A DNA stretch of 37,136 bases from assembly GCA_022711615.1 (NCBI GenBank), contig JAKLER010000007.1, positions 1 through 37,136 of the forward strand, written 5' to 3'. The position numbers were made by a program, and so were the translations under genes. This document shows, in pieces, positions 1-7,175 of the stretch (position 1 is the first letter of the stretch; each line of letters starts with the position of its first letter). The stretch is from Acidobacteriota bacterium (GTDB lineage: Bacteria > Acidobacteriota > Thermoanaerobaculia > UBA5066). The notes under the pieces were generated by a model, which did no database searches, had not been told where the DNA came from, and saw nothing but the letters and a program-made list of their open reading frames with translations.

Positions 1-102
1 GGCCTGCCGGGCAAGGGCGCCGCGGCCAGCCTGGACGACGAGAGCTGGCAGGCCTTCACCCGAGAGTTCGTCAGCGCCCCGGCCGAGAAGCCGAAGGCCT
101 GA
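1..102 (+). CDS. C-terminal end of an unidentified protein (5' truncated)
   Basis: An open frame runs from the first base of the window to a TGA at 100-102 and gives 33 residues ending in APAEKPKA. The piece [14 protein letters not shown] looks like ordinary helical protein, and a strong hairpin follows 23 bases after the stop, which supports a real gene end. There is too little sequence to assign a family, and no function is proposed. Confidence 0.5.
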   Translation, partial: GLPGKGAAASLDDESWQAFTREFVSAPAEKPKA

Positions 103-125
103 CCCTCCGCCCCTCCCTGCCTCCC

Positions 126-156
126 GGGCCCCGGACGCCTCGCGGCGCCGGGGCCC
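126..156 (+). terminator. GC-rich hairpin after the truncated first gene
   Basis: GGGCCCCGG (126-134) pairs perfectly with CCGGGGCCC (148-156). An inner CGCC/GGCG extension closes a TCGC loop, with A135 bulged. It is followed by TTCGGCTTTC, a weak T-rich stretch. It lies just 3' of the first stop codon, so it is probably its terminator. The rest of the 103-338 gap holds only the candidate promoter described next. Confidence 0.6.
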
Positions 157-272
157 TTCGGCTTTCGGGAGGCAACCCGGCCCTACGCGCTCCCGAGCGC
201 CGCCGCCACGAGCGCCCGCGCCGGCGTGCGGGTGACCGTCGTCACTCCGGGCACCGAATCCGCACGGAAACG

Positions 273-301
273 TCGATTTCGATCGCGCCGTCGACTATCC
301 T
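273..301 (+). promoter_or_regulatory. Candidate promoter of the TM2-DUF2752 pair
   Basis: A TATCCT -10 at 296-301 is identical to the -10 of the much stronger rpsO promoter in this window. Seventeen bases upstream is a poor -35, TCGATT (273-278). TSS would fall near 308, leaving a leader of about 30 nt that contains the GAGGGAGGA ribosome-binding site (325-333). The -35 match is weak, so this is tentative. Confidence 0.3.
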
Positions 302-338
302 CCGCACGATTCCGGGAACAACGCGAGGGAGGACCTGT

Positions 339-548
339 ATGCCCAAGAAGGACTGGATGACTGCCCTGCTCCTGTCGATCTTCCTCGGGGGCCTCGGTGT
401 GGACCGCTTCTACCTCGGATACACCGGGCTCGGGATCCTGAAGCTCCTCACCTGCGGAGGGCTCGGCATCTGGGGAATCATCGACATCATCATGATCGCC
501 ACGGGGAAGATGAAGGACGCTCAGGGGAACGAGCTGCAGAAGAAGTAG
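339..548 (+). CDS. TM2 domain-containing small membrane protein
   Basis: This 69-residue protein is almost entirely one TM2 domain. A first hydrophobic helix (about 8-20) is followed by the family signature [16 protein letters not shown]. The second helix has [20 protein letters not shown], and the tail is short and polar with DAQGNEL. The [10 protein letters not shown] turn and the Asp in the second helix are the usual hallmarks. The ATG at 339 has a strong GAGGGAGGA Shine-Dalgarno at 325-333. Its stop overlaps the GTG of the DUF2752 gene (TAGTG at 546-550), so the two are probably translated together as inner-membrane proteins. Biochemical function is not established for small bacterial TM2 proteins. 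Confidence 0.9.
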   Translation: MPKKDWMTALLLSIFLGGLGVDRFYLGYTGLGILKLLTCGGLGIWGIIDIIMIATGKMKDAQGNELQKK

Positions 549-967
549 TGCCCCCGTCGAACCTCGCCGTCCGGCTCCGGGGGCGGCGCGCGCACGCGCT
601 CCTCGCCCTCGGAGCCTTCTTCCTCGTCCTCGCCGTCCTCGTCTTCGTCGACCCGAGGACCGCGCGATTCGCGCCCGTCTGCCCCCTCCACTACACGACG
701 GGCCTCCACTGTCCCGGCTGCGGCACCGGCCGCGCGCTCCACGCGCTCGTCCACGGCGACCTCGCCCGCGCCGTCCGGCTGAACGTCCTCGCGGTGGCAA
801 CGATCCCGGTCTTCCTCGCGGTCTCGATTCGCGCCGTGCTCCGCCCCGCCGAACGGCTGCCGATCCCGCCACCCTGGCTCCGGATCGCCGTGTACGTCCT
901 CCTCGCCGGCTACTTCGTCGCGCGGAACCTGCCGTTCGAGCCCTTCGCGAGCCTGGCGCCGAGGTAG
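548..967 (+). CDS. DUF2752 family membrane protein
   Basis: This 139-residue protein carries the DUF2752 signature at about residues 45-79: CPLHYTTGLHCPGCGTGRAL, then HGD and an RLN motif. The first CP and the CPGCG cysteines could bind metal or form disulfides. Hydrophobic helices lie at about 17-34, 81-97 and 110-124. The GTG start at 548 overlaps the TM2 gene's stop, implying coupling. TM2 and DUF2752 proteins are often found together in bacteria, and their shared role is unknown. A putative function cannot be assigned from sequence. Confidence 0.85.
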   Translation: MPPSNLAVRLRGRRAHALLALGAFFLVLAVLVFVDPRTARFAPVCPLHYTTGLHCPGCGTGRALHALVHGDLARAVRLNVLAVATIPVFLAVSIRAVLRPAERLPIPPPWLRIAVYVLLAGYFVARNLPFEPFASLAPR

Positions 968-1005
968 GTCGCCGCGTCCCGGCGGCGACCGGCGACAGCG
1001 TCGCC
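968..1005. terminator. Two small hairpins between convergent genes
   Basis: Between the DUF2752 stop and the regulator stop lie GTCGCCG (968-974) pairing with CGGCGAC (983-989), and GGCGAC (991-996) pairing with GTCGCC (1000-1005). Neither has a T tract on either strand. They are plausible but weak bidirectional terminators. Confidence 0.35.
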
Positions 1006-1007
1006 GC

Positions 1008-2381
1008 TCAGGAGCAGCGAGCGGGCCGGCCGGTCGCGGGGAGCAGCCTTCGCAGGCGCACGAGAGCTTCGGCGAGCGACCCGCGGTCGGTCGCGGCACC
1101 GAGCGAGACGCGGACCCCGTCCCCGGCGGGGGACCGCCCCGCGGCAAAGACGCTCGCCGGGACGACGACGACGCCGGCCGACAGCGCCCGCTTCGCGAAG
1201 GCGTCTCCGGAGCCTCTCTCCAGCGGAACCCAGACGTGCGGTCCGTGCCGCGCTCCACGCCAATCGATGCCCGAGAGCGCGCGGGCACAGACGCGGTGTC
1301 GAGCGGCGAGCTCCTTTCTCTGCGCGACGAGCCGGCGCCACGCCGTGCCGTCCGTCAGCCAGCGCGCCGCGAGGGCGGACGAGAGCGGCGAGACGTACCA
1401 GCTCGTGTGGTGGGACGCCCCCTGCCATCGCTCCCTCAGGTCACCCGGAACGGCGAGGTAGCCGAGGCGCAGGCCGGGCGCGACCGTCTTCGAGAGGCCC
1501 GTCACGTAGAGCACCCGCTCCGGGGCGAGCGCCGCGAGCGGCGGCGGCGCCCCCTCCGGCAGGAGGCCGTAGACGTCCTCCTCGACGAGGAGGACGTCGA
1601 AACGGCGGGCCGTCTCGACGATCCTCCGGCGCCGCTCGGCCCCCATCGTCGCCGACGTCGGGTTGTGCAGCGTCGGCGAAAGCACCGCGAGCCGGACTCC
1701 GGCGCGGCACGCCGCCTCGAACGCGCCGGGAAGGACTCCCTCGCGATCCATCTCCATCGCGTGGAGCCTCCGGCGGAGGCGGCGGGCGACCGCCTTCAGT
1801 CCCGGGTAGACGAGCGCCTCGCAGGCGACCTCCTCGATCTCCGGGAACGCCCCGACCGCCGTGTCCATCGCGTGCTGGGCTCCGGCGCAGACGACGATCC
1901 TCTCCGGCTCCGCTTCGACGCCGCGGCGCCCGAGCCAGGCCGAGGCGGCCCGGGCGTGGACGAGCGTGTCGGCCGCCGTCGGGTAGTGGAGAAGGTGCGC
2001 CGCCTCGGCGTCGTCGAGCGCGCCGAGCGCGCGGGAGAGATCGGGGTCGCGGGCGAGCGGAGGCGGGGTATTCGGAGAGAGGTCGAGAACGCCCCCCTCC
2101 GGCCGCTGCTCGAGCGCGAAGAGAGCCGCCTCGGAGGCCACGCCGAGGACGTACGTCCCTCGGCCCACCTCGCCGCCAAGAAGACGCCGTCGCGCCGCCT
2201 CGCGGTAGGCGCGCGTGACCGTGCTGACGTTGACGCCGAGGAGGTCCGCGAGGAGACGGTGCGTCGGGAGGCGGTCTCCGGGCCGCAGCTCCCCCCGGCG
2301 AACAGCCGCGCCGATGGCGTCTGCAACCGCGAGGTAGGTCGGGCCCTTCGATCCGCTGAGCTCCGGAATCCAGCTTGTCAT
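1008..2381 (-). CDS. MocR-family (GntR wHTH + aminotransferase fold) transcriptional regulator
   Basis: The 457-residue protein has an N-terminal GntR winged helix (about 13-80: RPGDRLPTHRLLADLLGVNVSTVTRAY then GRGTYVLG). It continues into a fold-type I aminotransferase domain: HNPT (239-242), EDVYG (268-272), and TGLSKTVAPGLRLGY with the presumptive PLP lysine K298 and R305. This is the MocR/PdxR architecture, in which PLP or an amino-acid adduct controls DNA binding. The ATG at 2381 is preceded by CAGGGA. The gene is divergent from the dsrC operon, with 78 bases between starts that hold a direct repeat, so it probably controls that operon and itself. The effector is unknown; a sulfur amino acid or PLP is a guess from the neighbours. 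Confidence 0.93.
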   Translation of the reverse strand: MTSWIPELSGSKGPTYLAVADAIGAAVRRGELRPGDRLPTHRLLADLLGVNVSTVTRAYREAARRRLLGGEVGRGTYVLGVASEAALFALEQRPEGGVLDLSPNTPPPLARDPDLSRALGALDDAEAAHLLHYPTAADTLVHARAASAWLGRRGVEAEPERIVVCAGAQHAMDTAVGAFPEIEEVACEALVYPGLKAVARRLRRRLHAMEMDREGVLPGAFEAACRAGVRLAVLSPTLHNPTSATMGAERRRRIVETARRFDVLLVEEDVYGLLPEGAPPPLAALAPERVLYVTGLSKTVAPGLRLGYLAVPGDLRERWQGASHHTSWYVSPLSSALAARWLTDGTAWRRLVAQRKELAARHRVCARALSGIDWRGARHGPHVWVPLERGSGDAFAKRALSAGVVVVPASVFAAGRSPAGDGVRVSLGAATDRGSLAEALVRLRRLLPATGRPARCS

Positions 2382-2409
2382 GCACACAATCCCTGTTTCA
2401 ATGCACACA
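2380..2409. promoter_or_regulatory. Direct-repeat candidate operator, two copies of ATGCACACA
   Basis: ATGCACACA occurs at 2380-2388 and exactly again at 2401-2409, a 21-base period (two helical turns) that places both copies on the same face of the helix. MocR regulators commonly bind short direct repeats near their own promoter. The first copy includes the regulator's own start codon. The second lies immediately downstream of its candidate -10. No good -35/-10 pair is visible toward dsrC, which would fit an activator-dependent promoter. Confidence 0.5.
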
Positions 2410-2414
2410 TCATA
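2409..2414 (-). promoter_or_regulatory. Candidate -10 element for the MocR gene
   Basis: Read on the - strand this is TATGAT, five of six matches to TATAAT. It lies 28 bases upstream of the regulator's ATG and directly beside a copy of the ATGCACACA repeat. No convincing -35 is present 16-18 bases upstream. The call rests on the -10 and its location only. Confidence 0.35.
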
Positions 2415-2459
2415 GCGGCCGTCGGGCCCGGCGAGAGCAGGGGCCGGCACGGAGGAGCG

Positions 2460-2780
2460 ATGGCGAGCATCGAATTCAACGGCAAGACCGTCGAGCTGAA
2501 CCCCGAGGGATTCCTCGCCGACCCGTCGATCTGGACCGAGGAGCTCGCACTGCTCCTCGCCCGGCAGGAGGAGGGGCTGGAGAGCCTCGGCGACCAGCAC
2601 TGGACGGTCATCCGCTTCATCCGCGAGCACTGGCTCGAGCACGACTCGGCCCCGATGGTCCGCTCGATCTGCAAGACCGCAGGAATACCGCTGAAGACGG
2701 TCTACGAGCTCTTCCCGAGCGGCCCGGCCAAGGGCGCCTGCAAGCTCGCGGGCCTCCCGAAGCCCGACGGCTGCGTGTAG
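2460..2780 (+). CDS. dsrC: DsrC/TusE-family sulfur-carrier protein with both C-terminal cysteines
   Basis: This 106-residue protein matches DsrC over its full length: an FNGKTVELNPEGFLADPSIW N-terminus, a helical core (DQHWTVIRFIREHWLEH) and the flexible C-terminal arm. The arm contains C94 (GPAKGACKLAGLPKP) and the penultimate C105 (GCV), eleven residues apart. This is the CysB/CysA pair that in DsrC carries a trisulfide or forms an intramolecular disulfide; simple TusE carriers need only the last one. The ATG at 2460 follows GGAGG (2451-2455) by four bases. It is first in the operon, three bases before the membrane-protein gene. The next gene encodes a DsrK-like protein of the kind that reduces the DsrC disulfide. 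No dsrAB is in the window, so the sulfur donor is open; the cysteine desulfurase two genes later is a candidate. Confidence 0.93.
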   Translation: MASIEFNGKTVELNPEGFLADPSIWTEELALLLARQEEGLESLGDQHWTVIRFIREHWLEHDSAPMVRSICKTAGIPLKTVYELFPSGPAKGACKLAGLPKPDGCV

Positions 2781-2783
2781 GTC

Positions 2784-3428
2784 ATGCCCGCGCCCGGGCC
2801 CCTGGAGCTCGCCCTCTGCGCCGCCGCGGCGTGGGCGCTCCTCGCCCTCGTGGCCCTCGCGTTCCGGACCCGCGCGTGGGGCCGGCGCGCGCTCCACGCG
2901 CCGCCGGCCGGCGACGCCGCCGCCGGCGCCGGCGCCCGCTACGCGTTCACGAAAGGGATGCTCCCGCAGGCGAAGGAGAGCGTGAGGACGCACCTCCCGT
3001 CGTACGCGGCCGGCCTCGTCTTCCACGGCGGGGTCTTCGCCTCTTTCGGCCTCCTCGCGGCGAGCCTCGCCGGATTCGAGCCCGGCTCCGCCCTCCTCCG
3101 CCTCGGCGGCGCCGCGGCGGGGGTCGGGGCCCTCGCCGGCCTCGGCCTCCTCGGAAAGCGGATCGCGAGCCCGGTCCTGCGCGGGCTCTCGGCCCCCGAC
3201 GACTACGTCGCGAACGTCCTGACGTCGGTCTTCGCAGCCCTCGCCTCCCTCGCCGCGTTCGCTCCGGACGCGCGCGCGGCCTCGCTCGTCGCCGGCGCCG
3301 CGCTCCTCCTCTACGTGCCGGTCGGCAAGATCCGGCACTGCCTCCTCTTCTTCCCGGCCCGATACGAGATGGGCCGCTTCTTCGGCCGGCGCGGGACGTT
3401 CCCGCCGGCCTCGCGGAGGGCGGCATGA
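2784..3428 (+). CDS. NarI/DsrM/TmcC-like membrane protein (putative b-heme quinone-interacting subunit)
   Basis: The 214-residue membrane protein has about five hydrophobic helices (8-27, 72-98, 103-124, 142-161, 165-185). Features recall the respiratory gamma-subunit-like family (NarI, DsrM, TmcC). These are a YAFTKGMLP..KES segment before a helix beginning HLPSYAAGLVFHGG, and a last helix running into VPVGKIRHCLLFF, PARYEMGRFFGRRG. H70, H81 and H185 are the candidate heme ligands, fewer than the four of classical di-heme NarI. The gene starts three bases after dsrC and its stop overlaps the next start (ATGA at 3425-3428). It probably anchors the DsrK-like protein to the membrane and exchanges electrons with menaquinone. 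Family assignment comes from motif recall and is moderately secure; heme content is inference. Confidence 0.75.
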   Translation: MPAPGPLELALCAAAAWALLALVALAFRTRAWGRRALHAPPAGDAAAGAGARYAFTKGMLPQAKESVRTHLPSYAAGLVFHGGVFASFGLLAASLAGFEPGSALLRLGGAAAGVGALAGLGLLGKRIASPVLRGLSAPDDYVANVLTSVFAALASLAAFAPDARAASLVAGAALLLYVPVGKIRHCLLFFPARYEMGRFFGRRGTFPPASRRAA

Positions 3429-4792
3429 CCGGGCCTACTCCCACCTCCCTCGAGAGCCGGATCGCGGCCCTCTCCGACGCCGACCTCGCCCGCGGCTTCG
3501 AGGCGTTCCGCTCGAAGCTGAGCGCGGCCGAGGCGGCGTACCTCGGCGCGTGCGTCCACTGCGGCCTCTGCGCGGAGAGCTGCCACTACTTCAAAGCCTC
3601 GCCCGAGCTCGAGAACGTCCCGGCCCGCAAGCTCGACCATGTCGCCGCGGCGTTCCGCCGGCACGCCACCGCGGCCGGCCGCCTCCTCCCCGGACTCGTC
3701 GGAGCCCGGAATTTCGATCGGGATCTGGTCCGGGCCTGGGTCGACGCCGTCTTCGGCCGCTGCTCGCTCTGCGGGCGCTGCTCGCTGAACTGCACGGTCG
3801 GCATCGCGCTGCCGCGGGTCTTCCGCGCCGCGCGCGCCGCCCTCGCGTCGATGGGCCTCGTCCCCGACGACCTCCAGGCGACGGTCGACAACAGCCTCGT
3901 CCACGGCAACAACATGGCGATCGCGAGGACGGACTGGGTCGAGACGGTGCAGTGGCTCGAGGAAGAGCTTCAGGCCGAGACGGGCGACCCCCAGGCCCGG
4001 ATCCCCCTCGACAAGAAGGGCGCGAAGGTCCTCTTCACGGTGAACCCCCGCGAGCCGAAGTTCTTCCCGCTGAGCCTGCAGGCGAGCGCGAAGGTCTTCT
4101 GGGCCGCGAAGGAGGACTGGACGCTCTCGAGCGACCCCGGCTGGGACCTGACGAACTACGGCCTCTTCAGCTGCGACGACGAGAAGGCCGGCCGGATCAC
4201 GCAGAACCTCGTCGACGCGATGGAACGCCTCGGGTGCGAGACCCTCGTGATCGGCGAGTGCGGGCACGGCTACGGGGCCGCCCGGTGGGAGGGGCCCGAG
4301 TGGCTCCGGGGAGCCTTCCCGTTTCCCGTCCGGAGCGTCCTCGAGCTGATGGACGAGTACCTCGCGACCGGCCGCATCGCCGTCGACCCGTCGTGCAACC
4401 CGAAACCCGTCACGCTCCACGACCCGTGCAACCTCGTCCGCCACGGGGGCGTGACGGAGCCGCAGCGCCGGGTCCTGCGGCGCGCCGCGCGCTCCTTCGT
4501 CGAGATGAGCCCCAGCCGCGAGGAGAGCTACTGCTGCAGCGGCGGGGGCGGCCAGCTCTCGATGTCGGCCTACAAGGAGAGGCGGATCGCCTCCGGCGAG
4601 CCGAAGGCGCGGCAGATCCGCGAGACCGGAGCCTCCGTCGTCGTCGCGCCGTGCCACAACTGCATCGACCAGCTCATGGAGCTGAACAAGGAATACAAGC
4701 TGGGAGTCCAGATCCGGACCGTCGCGGAGGTCCTCGCCGACGCGATCGTCCCTGGTCCGCGAGAGGAAGGTGGAGCATGTCCGCGACCGTGA
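3425..4792 (+). CDS. DsrK/TmcB/HdrD-like iron-sulfur protein (putative DsrC disulfide reductase)
   Basis: The 455-residue cytoplasmic protein has two ferredoxin-type [4Fe-4S] motifs: CVHCGLCAESC (C43, C46, C49, C53) and CSLCGRCSLNC (C113, C116, C119, C123). It also has one complete CCG domain: C335 in HDPCN, C370-C371 in SYCCSGGGGQ, and C410-x2-C413 in APCHNC. That is the noncubane-cluster motif of HdrB/HdrD and DsrK. A GECGHGYG segment (277-284) resembles the first-half motif of DsrK-type proteins. The second ferredoxin motif lacks the usual proline after its last cysteine. In DsrMKJOP and TmcABCD such a subunit reduces or oxidises the DsrC Cys-Cys bond, and the DsrC and NarI-like partners are adjacent here. 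Its start overlaps the previous stop, and its last 16 bases overlap the next gene. Confidence 0.85.
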   Translation: MTGPTPTSLESRIAALSDADLARGFEAFRSKLSAAEAAYLGACVHCGLCAESCHYFKASPELENVPARKLDHVAAAFRRHATAAGRLLPGLVGARNFDRDLVRAWVDAVFGRCSLCGRCSLNCTVGIALPRVFRAARAALASMGLVPDDLQATVDNSLVHGNNMAIARTDWVETVQWLEEELQAETGDPQARIPLDKKGAKVLFTVNPREPKFFPLSLQASAKVFWAAKEDWTLSSDPGWDLTNYGLFSCDDEKAGRITQNLVDAMERLGCETLVIGECGHGYGAARWEGPEWLRGAFPFPVRSVLELMDEYLATGRIAVDPSCNPKPVTLHDPCNLVRHGGVTEPQRRVLRRAARSFVEMSPSREESYCCSGGGGQLSMSAYKERRIASGEPKARQIRETGASVVVAPCHNCIDQLMELNKEYKLGVQIRTVAEVLADAIVPGPREEGGACPRP

Positions 4793-6003
4793 TGGAGAAG
4801 CCCGTGACCGAAACGCCCGAGGTCTCGAAGCAGAAGCTGATCTACCTCGACAACGGCGCGACTTCCTTCCCGAAGCCGGAGGAGACCTACGTCGCGATGG
4901 ACCGGTTCTACCGCGCCTACGGCGTCAACCCGGGGCGGAGCGGCTTCGACCTCTGCCTCGAGGCCGGCTCCCTCGTCGACCGGACCCGCAAGCTCCTCTG
5001 CTCCTTCTTCGGCGGGACCGACCCGAACCGGCTCGTCTTCGGCTACAACTCCACCGACGCGCTGAACCTCGCGATCTTCGGCCTGATCGCGCCCGGCGAC
5101 CACGTCGTCACGACGCACCTCGAGCACAACGCCACGCTCCGCCCGCTCTGGATGCTCGAGCACGAGCAGGGCGTGAAGGTCGACTGGGTCGACTTCGAGG
5201 CCGACGGCTGGGTCGACCCGCAGAAGGTGATCGACCGGATCACCCCCGGCACGAAGGCCGTCGTGATGAACCACGGCTCGAACGTGATCGGCACGCTCCA
5301 GGACCTCGCCCCGATCGGGAAGGTCTGCCGCGAGCGGGGCGTCCACCTCATCGTCGACGTCTCGCAGTCCGGCGGCGCCGTCCCCGTCAAGCTCGACGAG
5401 ATGGGCGCCGACGTCATCTGCTTCACCGGCCACAAGAGCCTGATGGGGCCGATGGGGATCGGCGGCATGTACGTCCGCGAGGGGGTCGAGATCCGCCACA
5501 CCCGCGCGGGCGGCACCGGCGTCAAGAGCGCGCAGCGCCACCACCTCGACGAGTACCCCTACCGGATGGAGTACGGCACGCCGAACCTGCCCGGGATCGC
5601 GGGCCTGAACGCCGGAGTCACCTGGGTCCTCGGCCAGGGGATCGAGGCGATCCACGCGCGTGAGATGGCGCTCTGGAAGAAGCTCCGCGACGGCCTCCGC
5701 GCGATCGACGGCGTCGTCCTCTACTGCGCCGACGACGTCCCCGGCAAGCAGCGGATCAGCGTCCTCTCCTTCAACGTCGAGGGTCTCGAGGCGGCCGACA
5801 CCGGGACGATGCTCGACGTCGACCACGACATCGCCTGCCGCACGGGCCTCCACTGCACCCCGATGGTCCACGAGCACCTCGGGACGGACAGGATCCACGG
5901 CGCCGTCCGCTTCGGGATCGGCCCGTTCAACACGGAGGCGCACGTCGACGCGGCGATCGCCGCCGTCCGGGACATCGCGTCGCTGAGGGCCCGGAAGAAG
6001 TAG
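4777..6003 (+). CDS. Cysteine desulfurase family protein (class V aminotransferase, SufS-like)
   Basis: The 408-residue PLP enzyme begins LIYLDNGATSFPKPEETY, typical of the cysteine-desulfurase-like class V family. It carries HNATLRPLW (117-125), DVSQSGGAVPVKLDEMGAD and FTGHKSLMGPMGIGG, with K220 as the PLP lysine. CRTGLHCTP supplies C360 at the catalytic position of SufS-type enzymes (RxGxxC), so desulfurase or selenocysteine lyase activity is likely. The ATG at 4777 sits inside the end of the DsrK-like gene, with GGAAGGTGGAG just upstream. No IscU/SufU, SufBCD or TusA gene is nearby. The likely sulfur acceptor in this operon is therefore the DsrC-like protein, although that pairing is inference. 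Confidence 0.9.
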   Translation: MSATVMEKPVTETPEVSKQKLIYLDNGATSFPKPEETYVAMDRFYRAYGVNPGRSGFDLCLEAGSLVDRTRKLLCSFFGGTDPNRLVFGYNSTDALNLAIFGLIAPGDHVVTTHLEHNATLRPLWMLEHEQGVKVDWVDFEADGWVDPQKVIDRITPGTKAVVMNHGSNVIGTLQDLAPIGKVCRERGVHLIVDVSQSGGAVPVKLDEMGADVICFTGHKSLMGPMGIGGMYVREGVEIRHTRAGGTGVKSAQRHHLDEYPYRMEYGTPNLPGIAGLNAGVTWVLGQGIEAIHAREMALWKKLRDGLRAIDGVVLYCADDVPGKQRISVLSFNVEGLEAADTGTMLDVDHDIACRTGLHCTPMVHEHLGTDRIHGAVRFGIGPFNTEAHVDAAIAAVRDIASLRARKK

Positions 6004-6019
6004 GAGTCCGGAGCGGCCG

Positions 6020-6045
6020 CGGCCCGGCGGCGCGCCGCCGGGCCG
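6020..6045. terminator. 26-bp perfect palindrome between convergent operons
   Basis: Bases 6020-6045 are a perfect inverted repeat centred between 6032 and 6033 (CGGCCCGGCGGCG and its reverse complement). They fill most of the 47-base gap between the desulfurase stop and the cysteine synthase stop. There is no T tract on either side. Position and symmetry suggest a bidirectional terminator or mRNA 3'-end stabiliser. Confidence 0.55.
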
Positions 6046-6050
6046 TGCCG

Positions 6051-7097
6051 TCAGCTCGCGCCCGGGCCGGCCCCGCAGGAGGGGCAGTGGCGGACGACCG
6101 CCGCCATCCCCGTCACCTCGACCTCGCGCGCCATCGAGCCCTCCTTGAGGGGCTCTTCCCGCGTGAGGTCCGTCGAGAGGTACTTCTTGTTGCTGTCGCT
6201 GAAGACGGTGACGACGACGGCGTCCGCTCCGAGCGATTCCTGGACCTTCAGCGCCGCGAGGAGGTTCGCGCCGCTGCTGATCCCGACACCGAGGCCGTGG
6301 CGCGCGAGCCGCTGCGCCAGGACGATCGCGTCGCCGTCGTCCACGCTGACGATCTCGTCGAGCTCGTCGAGCTTCACGATCGCCGGGATGAACTCGTCGG
6401 AGATCCCCTGGATCCGGTGCTTGCCGACCTTGTGGCCCGTGTGGAGCGTCGGCGAGTTCGCGGGCTCCACCGGGTGGACCCGCACCGACGGGTCCTGCTC
6501 CCTGAGGTAGCGCCCCGTCCCCATCACCGTCCCGCCGGTGCCGACCCCCGCGACGAACGCGTGGGGCTTGAGCCCCAGCACCGCGAGCTGGGCCCGGATC
6601 TCCGGCCCCGTCGTCGTCGCGTGCGCCTCGACGTTCGCCTCGTTCGCGAACTGGCACGGGAGGAAGGCTCCGGGCGTGCGGGCCGCCCACTCCTCGCTCA
6701 GGCGGATGGAGCCGAGGAACCCGCCCTCCGCGGCGCTCACGAGGCGGACCTCGGCGCCGAAGGAGCGGATCAGGTCCTTGCGCTCCTGGCTCATCCAGTC
6801 CGGCATGAAGATCGTCACCGGGTGGCCGAGGGCGGTCCCGAGCGCCGAGAAGGAGATGCCGGTGTTCCCGCTCGTCGCCTCCCCGATCGGCGCCCCGGGC
6901 GAGAGCGCCCCGCTCTCGCGCGCGCGCCGGAGGATGTGGAGCGCCATCCGGTCCTTGATGCTCCCGGTCAGGTTGAACTGCTCGGCCTTCGCGTAGACGC
7001 GGCGCGGATTCCCGCGGTAAGTGACGTCGACCGCGACGAGCGGCGTGTGTCCGACGAGGCGGCCGAGCGCCTCGAGCCTCTCCCTAATTCCCGACAT
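6051..7097 (-). CDS. Cysteine synthase family PLP enzyme with C-terminal CxxC tail
   Basis: The 348-residue fold-type II PLP enzyme has the O-acetylserine sulfhydrylase/cystathionine beta-synthase core: [12 protein letters not shown] with PLP lysine K48, [10 protein letters not shown] (73-81) for substrate binding, [12 protein letters not shown] for the phosphate, and QGISDEF. These fit synthesis of cysteine from an activated serine and sulfide, or beta-replacement on a related substrate. CysK, CysM and CBS-like members cannot be separated here. An extra tail of about 30 residues ends [13 protein letters not shown] (C338, C341), unusual for the family and possibly metal-binding or redox-active. 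The gene converges on the dsrC-desulfurase operon, so cysteine making and breaking sit side by side. The ATG at 7097 has GGTGGG upstream. Confidence 0.9.
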   Translation of the reverse strand: MSGIRERLEALGRLVGHTPLVAVDVTYRGNPRRVYAKAEQFNLTGSIKDRMALHILRRARESGALSPGAPIGEATSGNTGISFSALGTALGHPVTIFMPDWMSQERKDLIRSFGAEVRLVSAAEGGFLGSIRLSEEWAARTPGAFLPCQFANEANVEAHATTTGPEIRAQLAVLGLKPHAFVAGVGTGGTVMGTGRYLREQDPSVRVHPVEPANSPTLHTGHKVGKHRIQGISDEFIPAIVKLDELDEIVSVDDGDAIVLAQRLARHGLGVGISSGANLLAALKVQESLGADAVVVTVFSDSNKKYLSTDLTREEPLKEGSMAREVEVTGMAAVVRHCPSCGAGPGAS

Positions 7098-7175
7098 CCC
7101 ACCGTCCCCCCCGCGCGCCGCGCTCGACGCGGACGCGTTCCGCCGCCGTGCGGTCCGACCGTCGCGCCGCCGGCC

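Noticed and set aside
103-338. Possible RNA gene in the largest gap at the left end
   Set aside because: Beyond the terminator hairpin and a weak promoter, no tRNA-like cloverleaf or conserved RNA could be seen.
2382-3338. Upstream extension of the MocR regulator on the - strand
   Set aside because: It would run through dsrC and the membrane-protein gene in antisense. The wHTH starts 13 residues after the ATG at 2381.
2460-6003. Canonical dissimilatory sulfate/sulfite reduction locus
   Set aside because: No dsrAB, aprAB, sat, or dsrJOP-type genes are in the window, so only a DsrC/DsrMK-like part can be claimed.
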